DNA from: Gammaproteobacteria bacterium
GTDB taxonomy: Bacteria; Pseudomonadota; Gammaproteobacteria; Pseudomonadales; Azotimanducaceae
Length of the DNA stretch: 58,784 bases
Reading direction: 5' to 3'
Assembly: GCA_026706665.1 (NCBI GenBank)
Contig: JAPOYI010000052.1
Span: 1 to 58,784, forward strand
Positions within the stretch are counted from its first letter, which is position 1. Each line of letters opens with the position of its first letter. Positions 23,084-31,941 of this stretch are shown one piece after another. Below the pieces are notes generated by a model. It saw nothing but the letters and a program-made list of their open reading frames with translations. It searched no databases and was not told where the DNA came from. Both the position numbers and the translations under genes were made by a program.

Positions 23084-23605
23084 CTACTGCTTCTCGTTGA
23101 TCTTTTCGGTGACCTTGCGCGTGATATCGTGCTTCGTGTTCACGTACAACAGTCCCGCCCGGGGGAACACGACGTCGTATCCCTCGATCTCGATCAGGTC
23201 TTTCAGGACCGCATCCAGTTTCGGCGCCATCTGCCGGAAGATCTCCTGCTGGCGGTCCTGCAACTCCTTGCGGAACTTGTTCACGCCGAATTCGTAGTCG
23301 AGCTGCTTGTCCTCGATGTCCTTCTGCATACCGCGCTTCTCGGCATCGCCCAGGATCTCGGCATCGTTCTGCAGCCGCTCCTGCAAACCCTGTATCTCTT
23401 CCGCGAGCGTCTGCAGGGCATCCTGGTCCGCCTTCAGGTCCTGCTCCACCTGGGCCGCCAGAGACTTTGCTTCTTCGCTATCGCCGATAGCGCGGTTCAC
23501 CTCCAGCACGGCGAACTTGTACTCCGCTGCGGCACCGGCGGCGCAAAGACAGAACACCGCGAGCAAAATCCCCGCCAGTCTCTTGACCACACCCATTCTC
23601 CTCAT
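23084..23605 (-). CDS. skp: Periplasmic chaperone Skp/OmpH
   Basis: A holdase that carries unfolded outer-membrane proteins to BamA. 173 residues. A signal peptide (LAGILLAVFCLCAAGAAA) is followed by KFAVLEVNRAIGDSEEAK, a long charged coiled coil (about residues 40-130) and a C-terminal DVVFPRAGLLYVNTKHDIT strand typical of OmpH. Start: ATG 23605 is used. GTG 23590 lies seven bases after GGAG and is an attractive alternative that keeps the whole signal peptide. It is downstream of bamA on the same strand. Confidence 0.92.
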   Translation of the reverse strand: MRRMGVVKRLAGILLAVFCLCAAGAAAEYKFAVLEVNRAIGDSEEAKSLAAQVEQDLKADQDALQTLAEEIQGLQERLQNDAEILGDAEKRGMQKDIEDKQLDYEFGVNKFRKELQDRQQEIFRQMAPKLDAVLKDLIEIEGYDVVFPRAGLLYVNTKHDITRKVTEKINEKQ

Positions 23606-23691
23606 CGCTAAACTTCAGCTCCGCCGGCGACACCGTCGACAATCACGGCGATTGTAAGTGGATGCCGTCCGATTATCACGCCCGGATTCGT

Positions 23692-26082
23692 CTACAGCGT
23701 TCTGCCGAGTTCGAACGAAAAGGTCTCCTCTTCGTCGAAGGGACCGGCGTTGAACGGTCTCGCGAGAACGAAGGTCATCGGCCCCATGCCGGTCAGCCAC
23801 GTGACGGAAAAACCGGCGCTGTATCGCAGGGCATCCACCGAGAAGTCCTCGCAGCGCACGGTGATCTGCAACGGGTCGACTTCGGCGACGCGCGCCAGCC
23901 GCTCCGGCGTGGGACAGTCCGTATTGAACACGTTGCCCACGTCGACGAAGAACACCGGCCGGAACTGGCCCCGGTTCTCCAGGAACGGCAGCGGGAAGAT
24001 GAGTTCCGCGCTCGCCTCGAAAAGCAGGTTGCCGCCGATCGGGAGACCGTCCGGATCGATGAAGGTCGAGGTGGGCGGCTCCGTCCCCCTCGGCCCCAGG
24101 GTACTCCGCTCGAAGCCCCGCACGGAGCCGAATCCTCCGGCGAAAAAGTGCTCGTAGAACGGGAATGTCTCCGTGTCCCCGTACACGCCGCCGTAACCCA
24201 CTTCGCTTCGCGTCCTTAGCGACCAGCCGCGCGGCAGCCGAAAATACTGGTCAATCGCGTACTGCAACTTGTAAAAGGACAGTTCGCTGCCCGGAATCGC
24301 CACCTCCAATCCCACCGACTGGCTCCGCCCGGCAGTGGGGAACAGGCCCCGGTTCAAGGTCGAGCTGAGCCAGGAACCTTCCGCCTTCCAGTTAAGGAAG
24401 TTCCCCTCTTCACGCTCGATGAAATCCGCGATCTCGAGCGCGGCGAACAGCCCCTCCGTGATCTCGGTCTGCTCCAGTGTGACCCCGAACTGGATGCGTT
24501 GCGTCTCGCTGATCGGGAACCCGAAGGTGGCGCCCACGCCGAGCGCATCGGTCGAGAACCGGGCGAGGTTCAAGCCGGAGTAGTCCGAGCGCCTGAAATA
24601 GAAGCTGTAACCCCGACTCACCCCGTCCGCCGTGAAGTAGGGGTCGAAGAAATTGCCGGTCACGTGCTTGTAGAAATCGTTCCAGCCAATGCTGACTCCA
24701 ATGCTGTTGCCCGTGCCCGCCACGTTCTGTTGCTGATAGCTTGCGCCGAGGTGCAACCCGGTGATCTCCTGGTAGCCGAGTTGGCCCGATATCACGCCGG
24801 TCGGCTGCTCCTTGACCGAGAACTCCACGTCGATCTGGTCATCGGTGCCCGGTACCTCGGGCGTTTCGACATTGACCTCCTCGAAATAACCGAGGCGCTC
24901 GAGGCGGACCTTCGACAACTCGATCTGCGCGGTGGACGCCCAGCCGCCCTCGATCTGGCGCATCTCCCGGCGCAGCACCTCGTCGTGGGTCACGCTGTTG
25001 CCCGCGAAGGAGAGGCGCCGGACGTAGGCGCGCTGGCCCGCCTCCACGTAAAACGTGACATTCACGGTGCCGTCATCGCGCGTTTCGGGAATCCCGGTCG
25101 CCGAGGCGAACGTGTACCCGGAATTGCCCAGCACCGCGGTGATCCGCTCCTCTGTCGCGGTCATGAGCGCCCGCGAGAACGTCTGTCCGTTGGCCACGAG
25201 AAACAGGCTCTTGATCACGTCGGGATCCACGTCCCGGAGTTCGCCCGCCAGCTCGACTTCGTTGACCGTGTACAGATCGCCCTCGTCGATGTTCACGGTC
25301 ACGTAGACCTGCTTCCTGTCGGGAGTGATGCTGACCTGCGCGGAACGCACCGACATGTCGACGTGTCCCCGGTCCTGGTAGTACGACTCGACGCGCTCGA
25401 GGTCGCCCGAGAGCTTCTCCTGCGAATACTTGTCGTCGCCGCGAAAGAAGGAAAAGAGGGAGGGATGCTTCAACTCCAGGTCGTCGAGCAGTTCCGCCTG
25501 GGAGAACACCGTGTTGCCGACGATATTGATGTGGCGAATGCCTGAATTGTTGCCCTCGTCGATGTTGATCTCGATCGCCACGCGATTGCGGGGCAGCGGG
25601 TCCGCCCTGGTTTCTATCGTGGCGTTGTACCGCCCCTGCGCGACGTAGCTTCGTTCCAGTTCGAGCCCGACGCGCTCCAGGGTCGCCTGCTTGAATATCT
25701 CACCTTCCCGGAGGCCCTGCCCCGACAACGCTTCCATCAGGCTCTCTGTCTTGATGGCCTTGTTGCCGTCGATTTCGATCGACTCGATGGAAGGACGCTC
25801 CTTCACGCTGACGATGAGGATGTCGTCGTCCCGGGACATGGTGACATCGTCGAAATAACCCGACGCGAAGAGCTCCCGCACGAGTTCCCGCACGGTAACG
25901 CTGTCGACCACGTCACCGACGGACAGCGGCAGCAGATTGAAGACCGTGCCCGCGGAGACCCGCTGCAGCCCAAGGAGGCGAATGTCACCGACGCGGAACG
26001 GATCCCATGCCGATGCGGCCACCGAAAGGAGGACAGCGAGCAGGCTCGCAACCACGGTAGTTCGTTTCAATCTAGCCCGCAT
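23692..26082 (-). CDS. bamA: Outer-membrane assembly factor BamA
   Basis: Core of the BAM complex that folds beta-barrels into the outer membrane. 796 residues. A signal peptide (about 1-25) precedes five POTRA domains (about 26-420) and a 16-strand barrel with the conserved L6 motif (GSVRGFERSTLGPR). The last strand ends FSFELGRTL: the beta-signal pattern is kept, but the terminal residue is Leu instead of Phe or Trp. It lies between rseP and skp, the canonical order. Confidence 0.97.
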   Translation of the reverse strand: MRARLKRTTVVASLLAVLLSVAASAWDPFRVGDIRLLGLQRVSAGTVFNLLPLSVGDVVDSVTVRELVRELFASGYFDDVTMSRDDDILIVSVKERPSIESIEIDGNKAIKTESLMEALSGQGLREGEIFKQATLERVGLELERSYVAQGRYNATIETRADPLPRNRVAIEINIDEGNNSGIRHINIVGNTVFSQAELLDDLELKHPSLFSFFRGDDKYSQEKLSGDLERVESYYQDRGHVDMSVRSAQVSITPDRKQVYVTVNIDEGDLYTVNEVELAGELRDVDPDVIKSLFLVANGQTFSRALMTATEERITAVLGNSGYTFASATGIPETRDDGTVNVTFYVEAGQRAYVRRLSFAGNSVTHDEVLRREMRQIEGGWASTAQIELSKVRLERLGYFEEVNVETPEVPGTDDQIDVEFSVKEQPTGVISGQLGYQEITGLHLGASYQQQNVAGTGNSIGVSIGWNDFYKHVTGNFFDPYFTADGVSRGYSFYFRRSDYSGLNLARFSTDALGVGATFGFPISETQRIQFGVTLEQTEITEGLFAALEIADFIEREEGNFLNWKAEGSWLSSTLNRGLFPTAGRSQSVGLEVAIPGSELSFYKLQYAIDQYFRLPRGWSLRTRSEVGYGGVYGDTETFPFYEHFFAGGFGSVRGFERSTLGPRGTEPPTSTFIDPDGLPIGGNLLFEASAELIFPLPFLENRGQFRPVFFVDVGNVFNTDCPTPERLARVAEVDPLQITVRCEDFSVDALRYSAGFSVTWLTGMGPMTFVLARPFNAGPFDEEETFSFELGRTL

Positions 26083-26144
26083 ATATCTTTTGACCGCAGT
26101 GCGCCGCAGCCGCTCCCTTCGGCCTCGCCCGGCCCAACTCGTCG

Positions 26145-27482
26145 TCAGAGCAACTGCGCGACGTCATTATAGATGACGAACAGCATGGTGAAACCGACCA
26201 GGAACAGCCCGATGCGCATGCCGATGGCCTGCACCTGGTGCGGCACCGGTCTGCGGGCCACGATCTGGGCGCAGGCGAACAGGATGTGGCCGCCGTCGAG
26301 TACGGGTATCGGAAGAAGATTGATGACGCCGAGGCTGATCGACAGCAGCGCAAGGATATTGAGGAAATTCCGCCAACCCGTCTGCGCCGAGTCTTTCGCG
26401 ATCTTGGCAATCCTGACCGGACCGGACAGGGTCTTCGGCGAGACCATCCCGGCAAACATCTTGCCGAGGATGTTCAGGGTGAGCATCGTATTTGCAGCCG
26501 TTTCGTTCGCGCCCCAGGCAATGGCTTCCACCGCCGAGTGCCGGACCGTTCGAACCGGCGCCTCGACGCCGGCAAAGCCGATCGATTGTCCGCCCACCGA
26601 CTCGGTGCTCGGCGTCAGCCAGACGTCGACCTCGCGCCCGCCGCGATCCACGCGGAGCGACAGCGCCCGTCCCGGCGCCGCGCGCACGGCCTCGACCCAG
26701 TCGCCCCAGGTCTCGACCACATCGCCGTCCACCGCCAATACCCTATCCCATGCGCGCAGACCCGCGCGCTCGGCGGCACTGTCGTCCAGCACGCGCCCGA
26801 TCACCGCCGGCAGCGGGAGCAGCCCGATACTGGCGAACGGGTCCGGCGCTTCCTCGCCGCGGCTCCACTGTTCCACCGGAATGCGGTAGGCCCGTGCCGA
26901 CGCCTGTTCCGGTCGCTTCGCCGAGACTTCGATGTCTCCGGTATCTCCAAGACGCCGGGCGAGGGCCACGTTGACTTCACGCCAGGTCGGCGTCGGGCGG
27001 CCATCGATGGCGAGAAGTTCCTCTCCGCCGCGCAAACCGGCGAGGTGCGCCGGCGTATCTTCCTCGACCGTGCCCAGGATGGGGATGTACGCCGTGGCAC
27101 CTGCCACCCCGAGCGCCCAGTAGACCGCGAAAGCAAGCACGAAATTGGCGCCGGGGCCCGCCGCGGCGATGACGATTCGCCACCAGGGCGACAGTTTGTC
27201 GAAGGGAGTGTTCGGATAATCCGATGTTTCGTCCGGCTCCCAGTGTCCGGTATCCCCGTCTTCGCCATGCATCTGCAGGTACCCGCCGAGCGGTACGGCA
27301 GCGACCGTGAAGGCAGTGCCGCGCTTGTCCGTCCACGACAGCAGCGGGCGGCCGAAACCCACGGAAAATCTCAGGATTCTGACGCCCGAAGCGCGCGCGG
27401 CGAGATAGTGCCCGTACTCGTGCACCGTGACGAGGATGGCTATCGTCACCAGGAAGAAAAAGACGTACTGCAGTGCTTCCAT
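26145..27482 (-). CDS. rseP: Site-2 intramembrane metalloprotease RseP
   Basis: Cleaves the anti-sigma factor RseA in the sigma-E envelope stress response and clears signal peptides. 445 residues. Zinc site HEYGH (residues 21-25) in the first transmembrane helix; third ligand in PVLDGGHILF near residue 395; two tandem PDZ domains (about 115-290). In E. coli dxr lies between cdsA and rseP; here 45 bp separate the two. Confidence 0.96.
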   Translation of the reverse strand: MEALQYVFFFLVTIAILVTVHEYGHYLAARASGVRILRFSVGFGRPLLSWTDKRGTAFTVAAVPLGGYLQMHGEDGDTGHWEPDETSDYPNTPFDKLSPWWRIVIAAAGPGANFVLAFAVYWALGVAGATAYIPILGTVEEDTPAHLAGLRGGEELLAIDGRPTPTWREVNVALARRLGDTGDIEVSAKRPEQASARAYRIPVEQWSRGEEAPDPFASIGLLPLPAVIGRVLDDSAAERAGLRAWDRVLAVDGDVVETWGDWVEAVRAAPGRALSLRVDRGGREVDVWLTPSTESVGGQSIGFAGVEAPVRTVRHSAVEAIAWGANETAANTMLTLNILGKMFAGMVSPKTLSGPVRIAKIAKDSAQTGWRNFLNILALLSISLGVINLLPIPVLDGGHILFACAQIVARRPVPHQVQAIGMRIGLFLVGFTMLFVIYNDVAQLL

Positions 27483-27527
27483 GCGCTGTCTCGTCCAAAG
27501 TGCCGGCGCGCGGGATCGCGACCGGTT

Positions 27528-28370
27528 TCACATCATAACAGCAGCCCAGAGGGCGAATACCGGCACCACCGCGATAGTCGAATCGATTCGATCGAGCACC
27601 CCCCCGTGACCGGGCAGAATCGTTCCCGAGTCCTTGGCCCCGGAGGTGCGCTTGATGGCACTCTCGAACAGGTCACCGAACACGGCAACGACTGACAGCG
27701 CAACTGCGACCACAGCCCACTCCGGCAGCGATCCCAGGCCGAGTGCCCAGGCCAGTCCACACCCGGCCGCAAGCCCCGCACACATGCCCCCCGCCACGCC
27801 TTCCCAGGTCTTCCCCGGGCTTACCCCGGGCGCCAACCTGTTCCTGCCCCAGGCCCGGCCCACGAAATAGGCCCCGGTGTCCACCGACCAGGCCAATGCG
27901 AACGCCCAGACAATCAGCCAATGTCCGTCCTGGGAGGCATGCAGCAGGACCAGTCCCAGCCAGGCACCCGCAAAAATCAGGATGCCGCCAGGGGCCATCA
28001 GCGTCAGCCGCATACGGGTCCCAGGCAACGGGTCGCCATTGCCCCGACCCGAACCACGCCGACCGACGCTTCCTGAGGCCATGAGCAACACGAACAGGCA
28101 CGCGAACAGCCAGAAGACGGATGTCGCGACCAGCACCGCCATCCGCCACTCGGACTGAAGCCATAGCGCATACATGCACAGCCCGGCCAGACACACATAC
28201 GCGATCCGGTTGGTCGCGTTCGCAATACCCGTCAGCCCCGCCCACTCGTAGAGGCCGAAAGCTCCCAGCAGGAAAACGAACGCCGCGAACAGGTGGTTCG
28301 GCAGAAAGACGACCCCGGCAAGGACCGCGGGGGCCAGGACAAATGCGGTCGCGAGACGGAGCTTGAGCAA
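27528..28370 (-). CDS. cdsA: Phosphatidate cytidylyltransferase
   Basis: Makes CDP-diacylglycerol for phospholipid synthesis. 280 residues with about eight membrane helices. The C-terminal family signature is SAIKRTSGAKDSGTILPGHGG, followed by LDRIDS. The start is TTG 28370, immediately after the uppS stop, giving (M)LKLRLATAFVLAPAVLAG, which matches the family N-terminus. Confidence 0.96.
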   Translation of the reverse strand: MLKLRLATAFVLAPAVLAGVVFLPNHLFAAFVFLLGAFGLYEWAGLTGIANATNRIAYVCLAGLCMYALWLQSEWRMAVLVATSVFWLFACLFVLLMASGSVGRRGSGRGNGDPLPGTRMRLTLMAPGGILIFAGAWLGLVLLHASQDGHWLIVWAFALAWSVDTGAYFVGRAWGRNRLAPGVSPGKTWEGVAGGMCAGLAAGCGLAWALGLGSLPEWAVVAVALSVVAVFGDLFESAIKRTSGAKDSGTILPGHGGVLDRIDSTIAVVPVFALWAAVMM

Positions 28371-29123
28371 TCAATCGCGACCGCCGAAGCGGCGCTGGCG
28401 AGAGCCGAACTCCAACAGCGCGCGCCGCAGCGCGTCGGCGCCGAAGTCCGGCCAGCACTCCGCGGCGAAATAGAGTTCGGTGTAGGCGAGGTCCCACAGC
28501 AGAAAGTTGCTGATGCGCTGTTCGCCGCCCGTGCGGACGCAGAGGTCCGGCGCGGGCAGCGCGGCCAGGTTCAGGTACGAGGCGAACACGCCATCGTCGA
28601 TGCGAGCCGGATCGACGCGCCCCGCCCGCGCATCCAGGGCCAGCCGCCGCGCTGCCTGGGTTATGTCCCAGCGCCCCCCGTAGTTCGCCGCGATGGTGAG
28701 GAACAGGCGTTCGTTGGGACGGGTGATCCGCTCCGCCCGATCCATCAATACCTGCAGGTCGCGGTCGAAACGCGCGCGGTTTCCGACGATGCCGAGCTTG
28801 ACGTTCTTGGCGTGAAGTTCATCCACGTCGTCCTTGAGGAAACCCCGCATGAGGTCCATCAGCACGGCAACCTCGCGTTCGGGCCGGCACCAGTTCTCGG
28901 TGCTGAAAGCGAACAGCGTCAGGTACTTCACGCCCGCGTCCGCGCATGCCTCCGCGACGGCCCTGACGTTGTTGGCGCCCTCGCGATGGCCATTTGCCGC
29001 CGACAGGTTCCGTCTTCTCGCCCATCGGCGGTTGCCGTCCATGATGATCGCCACATGCCGGGGCACGGCGGAAGCCGCCGTCGCCTTCCAGATGTTGGCC
29101 TCTTGCTGCAATTCGACGCGCAT
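28371..29123 (-). CDS. uppS: Undecaprenyl diphosphate synthase
   Basis: A cis-prenyltransferase that extends farnesyl diphosphate with eight isopentenyl units to make the C55 carrier. 250 residues. Blocks: HVAIIMDGNRRWARRR (catalytic Asp), GHREGANNVR, LTLFAFSTENW, LTIAANYGGRWDI, and DLCVRTGGEQRISNFLLWDLAYTELYF. ATG 29123 follows GGGGGA; a TTG at 29144 would add seven residues. PopT in the same window is expected to recycle its product. Confidence 0.97.
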   Translation of the reverse strand: MRVELQQEANIWKATAASAVPRHVAIIMDGNRRWARRRNLSAANGHREGANNVRAVAEACADAGVKYLTLFAFSTENWCRPEREVAVLMDLMRGFLKDDVDELHAKNVKLGIVGNRARFDRDLQVLMDRAERITRPNERLFLTIAANYGGRWDITQAARRLALDARAGRVDPARIDDGVFASYLNLAALPAPDLCVRTGGEQRISNFLLWDLAYTELYFAAECWPDFGADALRRALLEFGSRQRRFGGRD

Positions 29124-29196
29124 AATCCCCCACGCACCCGACAAACCAGGACGCCCAGACTATCGGTCGGGCGACCCTGGTTCGTGCAAATCGCGC

Positions 29197-29760
29197 TCAA
29201 ATTTCCATCAAGTCGCTTTCTTTTCGCTCGAGGTCGCTGTCCGCCTGGGCCACGCGCTCGTCCGTGACCTTCTGGATGTCCTGGATCGCCCGGTGCGCCT
29301 CGTCCTCCGTGATCTCCTTCTCCTTCAGGAACTCACGGACGTCGTTGTTCGCATCGCGGCGAACATTGCGTATGGCCACCCGGGCGTGTTCCGTCTCGCT
29401 GCGCGCCTGCCTGGTGAGGTCACGGCGGTTCTCCTCGGTCAGCGGCGGAAGCACCAGCCGGATGACGTCCCCGGTGGAGGTGGGGGTAACGCCGAGGTTG
29501 CTTCTCAGGATCGCCTTCTCCAGGTCCGGCACCATCCGCTTTTCCCAGGGTGCTATCACCAGCGTCCGGCCCTCCTCCACCGTGACGGTCGCCATCTGGT
29601 TGATGGGCGTCGCCACGCCGTAGTACTCCACCTCGACGCCGTCCAGCAACGACGGATGCGCGCGCCCCGTGCGGATGCGCGCGAATGCCGAATGCAACGC
29701 TTCCAGTGACTTGGCCATCCTGGAGTCGGCATCGCTGACGATTTCATCGATGAGTTCCAT
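29197..29760 (-). CDS. frr: Ribosome recycling factor
   Basis: Splits post-termination ribosomes with EF-G. 187 residues (usual 185). Blocks: RIRTGRAHPSLLDGVEVEYYG, PINQMATVTVEEGRTLVIAPWEK, LPPLTEENRRDL, and VRRDANNDVREFLKEKEITEDEAHRA. A very strong ribosome-binding site precedes it. In most bacteria pyrH lies between tsf and frr; here tsf is the direct upstream neighbour. Confidence 0.97.
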   Translation of the reverse strand: MELIDEIVSDADSRMAKSLEALHSAFARIRTGRAHPSLLDGVEVEYYGVATPINQMATVTVEEGRTLVIAPWEKRMVPDLEKAILRSNLGVTPTSTGDVIRLVLPPLTEENRRDLTRQARSETEHARVAIRNVRRDANNDVREFLKEKEITEDEAHRAIQDIQKVTDERVAQADSDLERKESDLMEI

Positions 29761-29836
29761 GCGATCACCTCCCTTGTCGCCGACCCTGCGCGACGAAGCG
29801 GCGTGGGCTCCCGGGCAGTGCCCGGCGCCTTCCCCG
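29761..29836 (-). promoter_or_regulatory. tsf-frr gap with hairpin and extended Shine-Dalgarno
   Basis: On the minus strand a CCGGGC-ACT-GCCCGG hairpin is followed by AAGGGAGGTGATC just before the frr ATG. That motif is complementary to nearly the whole 16S rRNA 3' anti-SD stretch. No trace of pyrH remains. Confidence 0.6.
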
Positions 29837-30646
29837 CTATTGCCCGACTTCGTACCGAACCAGGCGCACGCAGCGTGCGCCGGCGTCGGCGAGCAGCTTG
29901 CCTACCTTGGTCTTGGTGTCCTTTACGAACGGCTGTTCGACGAGGCTGAGCTCCGCCAGCGTCTTGCGCAGACGGCCAGCCACCATCTTTTCGGCGATTT
30001 CCGGTGTCCGTGCGGTAGACGCCGCCTGGGCCACCAGGATTTCCCGTTCCTTTTCCACGAACGACGCATCCAACTGGTCGGGCGTCACGACCTCGGGCGC
30101 CGATGCCGTCACGTGCATCGCCAGGTCCCGACCGAGTTCGGCGTCCCCGCCCTCCAGTTCGACCAGCGCGCCCTTGCGCCTGTCCGTGTGCACGTAGCCA
30201 TGGATCGCCCCGGAAGCCGTCTCGAGCGTAACCACGCGCCGAACGGTGACGTTCTCCCCGATTTCCTGCACCAGCGCGACGCGTTCCGTCTCGAGTCGTC
30301 CTTCCATGAGCGCCTCCACACTGTTGCACGCGGAGCCGAAAGCCGCGTCGGCCACCGTGTCCAGAAAGTCGCCGAACTTCGCGTTTCGCGCCGCGAAGTC
30401 GGTCTCGATATTGACCTCCACCATCGTCGCGCGCCTCGCGTCATCGCCGATCCTGAGTCCGAGGAGACCCTCGGCCGCGGTGCGAGATGCCTTCGCCGCC
30501 GCCTTCAGCGCGCCTATCTTTCGCAAGGTCACGGTGGCCTGATCGATGTCGCCGTCCACCTCTTCGAGCGCCTTTTTGCAATCCATCATGCCGAGACCCG
30601 TTCGGTCCCGCAGTTCCTTGACCAACCGCGCGCTGATCGTCGCCAC
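29837..30646 (-). CDS. tsf: Elongation factor Ts
   Basis: Nucleotide exchange factor for EF-Tu. 269 residues from GTG 30646, reading (V)ATISARLVKELRDRTGLG, which aligns with the E. coli start MAEITASLVKELR; GAGGAG lies 8 bases upstream. The TTG at 30652 overlaps the rpsB stop and is too close to that site. Blocks: MMDCKKALEEVDGDI, ASRTAAEGL, VEVNIETDFAARN, GRLRKTLAELSLVEQPFVKD. It is shorter than the enteric protein (283). Confidence 0.96.
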   Translation of the reverse strand: MATISARLVKELRDRTGLGMMDCKKALEEVDGDIDQATVTLRKIGALKAAAKASRTAAEGLLGLRIGDDARRATMVEVNIETDFAARNAKFGDFLDTVADAAFGSACNSVEALMEGRLETERVALVQEIGENVTVRRVVTLETASGAIHGYVHTDRRKGALVELEGGDAELGRDLAMHVTASAPEVVTPDQLDASFVEKEREILVAQAASTARTPEIAEKMVAGRLRKTLAELSLVEQPFVKDTKTKVGKLLADAGARCVRLVRYEVGQ

Positions 30647-30648
30647 AA

Positions 30649-31647
30649 TCAATTCTCCTCTTCGGCTGTCTCGTCTTCGGCTGTCCCGTCGGGCGCCGGG
30701 GAATCATCCTGCCCCGATGCTTCCACTTCGCTCTCCGATTCCTCCACCGCAGCAACGTTTTCCGTTTCTTCTGCGGCAGCGACGCCTGGCGTTTCCTCCG
30801 CCGCGGTGACGCCCTCCGTTTCCCCTGCGGTGGCAGCGGCACGAACCTCGTCCACCGCGCCGCCCTCATCCTCTTCCGCCGCATTCATGGCCCCGGCCAG
30901 CGCCGCGGCCGAAGCGGAGTCTTCCACTTGCACTTCCATGAACTCATCCGCCGCAACCAGGGCGGCCTGGTTCCTGCCTTCTTCGATCGCGTCCGCCACG
31001 CCCATGACATACAGGCGGATCGCGCGAATCGCATCGTCGTTGCCCGGGATGACGTAGTCGATGCCATCCGGATCGCTGTTGGTGTCCACCACCCCGATGA
31101 CCTCGATCCCCAGCTTGTTGGCCTCGGACACGGCGATTCGTTCGTGCTGCACGTCGATGACGAACAGGGCGTCCGGCAGGCCGCCCATGTCCTTGATGCC
31201 GCCCAGGCTCCGCTGCAGCTTCTCCATGGTCCGGAGCTTCCTGAGCGCTTCCTTCTTGGTCAGCATCTCGAACGTCCCGTCGTCCGCCTGCGTTTCAAGG
31301 TCCTTGAGGTGCAGGATCGACTGCCGGATGGTCTTGTAATTGGTCAGCATGCCACCGAGCCAGCGCTGGTCGACATAGGGCATGCCGACGCGTTCAGCCT
31401 GTTCCCTGACGACCTTGGCCGCGGCCCGCTTGGTGCCGACGAACAGGATCTTCTTGTGCGTGGCGGCGAGAGAGCGGACATGGTCGAGCACTTCGTTGAA
31501 CGCTGGCAACGTGTGTTCGAGGTTGATGATGTGGATCTTGTTGCGGGCGCCGAAAATATAAGGCGCCATCTTGGGGTTCCAGAAACGGGTCTGGTGACCG
31601 AAATGGGCGCCGGCCGCCAGCATGTCCCGCATGCCTATCGAACTCAT
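30649..31647 (-). CDS. rpsB: Ribosomal protein uS2 with acidic C-terminal extension
   Basis: 30S subunit protein. Residues 1 to about 235 align with the family: [71 protein letters not shown], and [20 protein letters not shown]. The protein continues to 332 residues, about 90 beyond E. coli S2 (241). The tail is dominated by Glu, Ala, Asp, Val and Thr, with loose repeats ([22 protein letters not shown]). Tail function is unknown. It heads the minus-strand block and is divergent from map. Confidence 0.96.
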   Translation of the reverse strand: MSSIGMRDMLAAGAHFGHQTRFWNPKMAPYIFGARNKIHIINLEHTLPAFNEVLDHVRSLAATHKKILFVGTKRAAAKVVREQAERVGMPYVDQRWLGGMLTNYKTIRQSILHLKDLETQADDGTFEMLTKKEALRKLRTMEKLQRSLGGIKDMGGLPDALFVIDVQHERIAVSEANKLGIEVIGVVDTNSDPDGIDYVIPGNDDAIRAIRLYVMGVADAIEEGRNQAALVAADEFMEVQVEDSASAAALAGAMNAAEEDEGGAVDEVRAAATAGETEGVTAAEETPGVAAAEETENVAAVEESESEVEASGQDDSPAPDGTAEDETAEEEN

Positions 31648-31941
31648 GAATGGGTCTCCGGGTTGCTGCTACCGTGCGGCTCACTGCCGGATCCGATCTC
31701 CGCGTGCTCGCGCACGCGGCATCCACCCGCGGCAGATCTTCCATTGAAGCACGCCTCCGGCGACGGGGGAAATGCCAGCACTTCCCTACGCGTCAGCGAC
31801 CGGGGAAGCTCTCCCGGCCGAAGGCTCTTCGCCACACGTGATCTACCCAGGCTGGAGCAGTGCTCCGTGCCTGGAATGTCCAAACCACGCCTTATACCAT
31901 AAAGTGCGTGTCTCGCCTTCATCCCCGCGGACGACCAACGC
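31648..31941. other. Divergent rpsB / map intergenic region
   Basis: 294 bp with no convincing gene. It must hold the rpsB promoter and leader and the map promoter. It contains a dispersed repeat copy (31761-31830) and an AT-rich TTAT-ACC-ATAA inverted repeat (about 31891-31902) that could be the -10 area of either promoter. I could not assign clear -35/-10 pairs. Confidence 0.6.
31761..31830 (+). repeat. Dispersed repeat, copy A
   Basis: A 70-bp sequence matching 47341-47410 without gaps at 51 of 70 positions; the core at 31781-31810 also resembles 46135-46164. It can form CTTCCC (31781-31786) paired with GGGAAG, and CCGGG/CCCGG further on. It lies between divergent rpsB and map. Confidence 0.65.
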
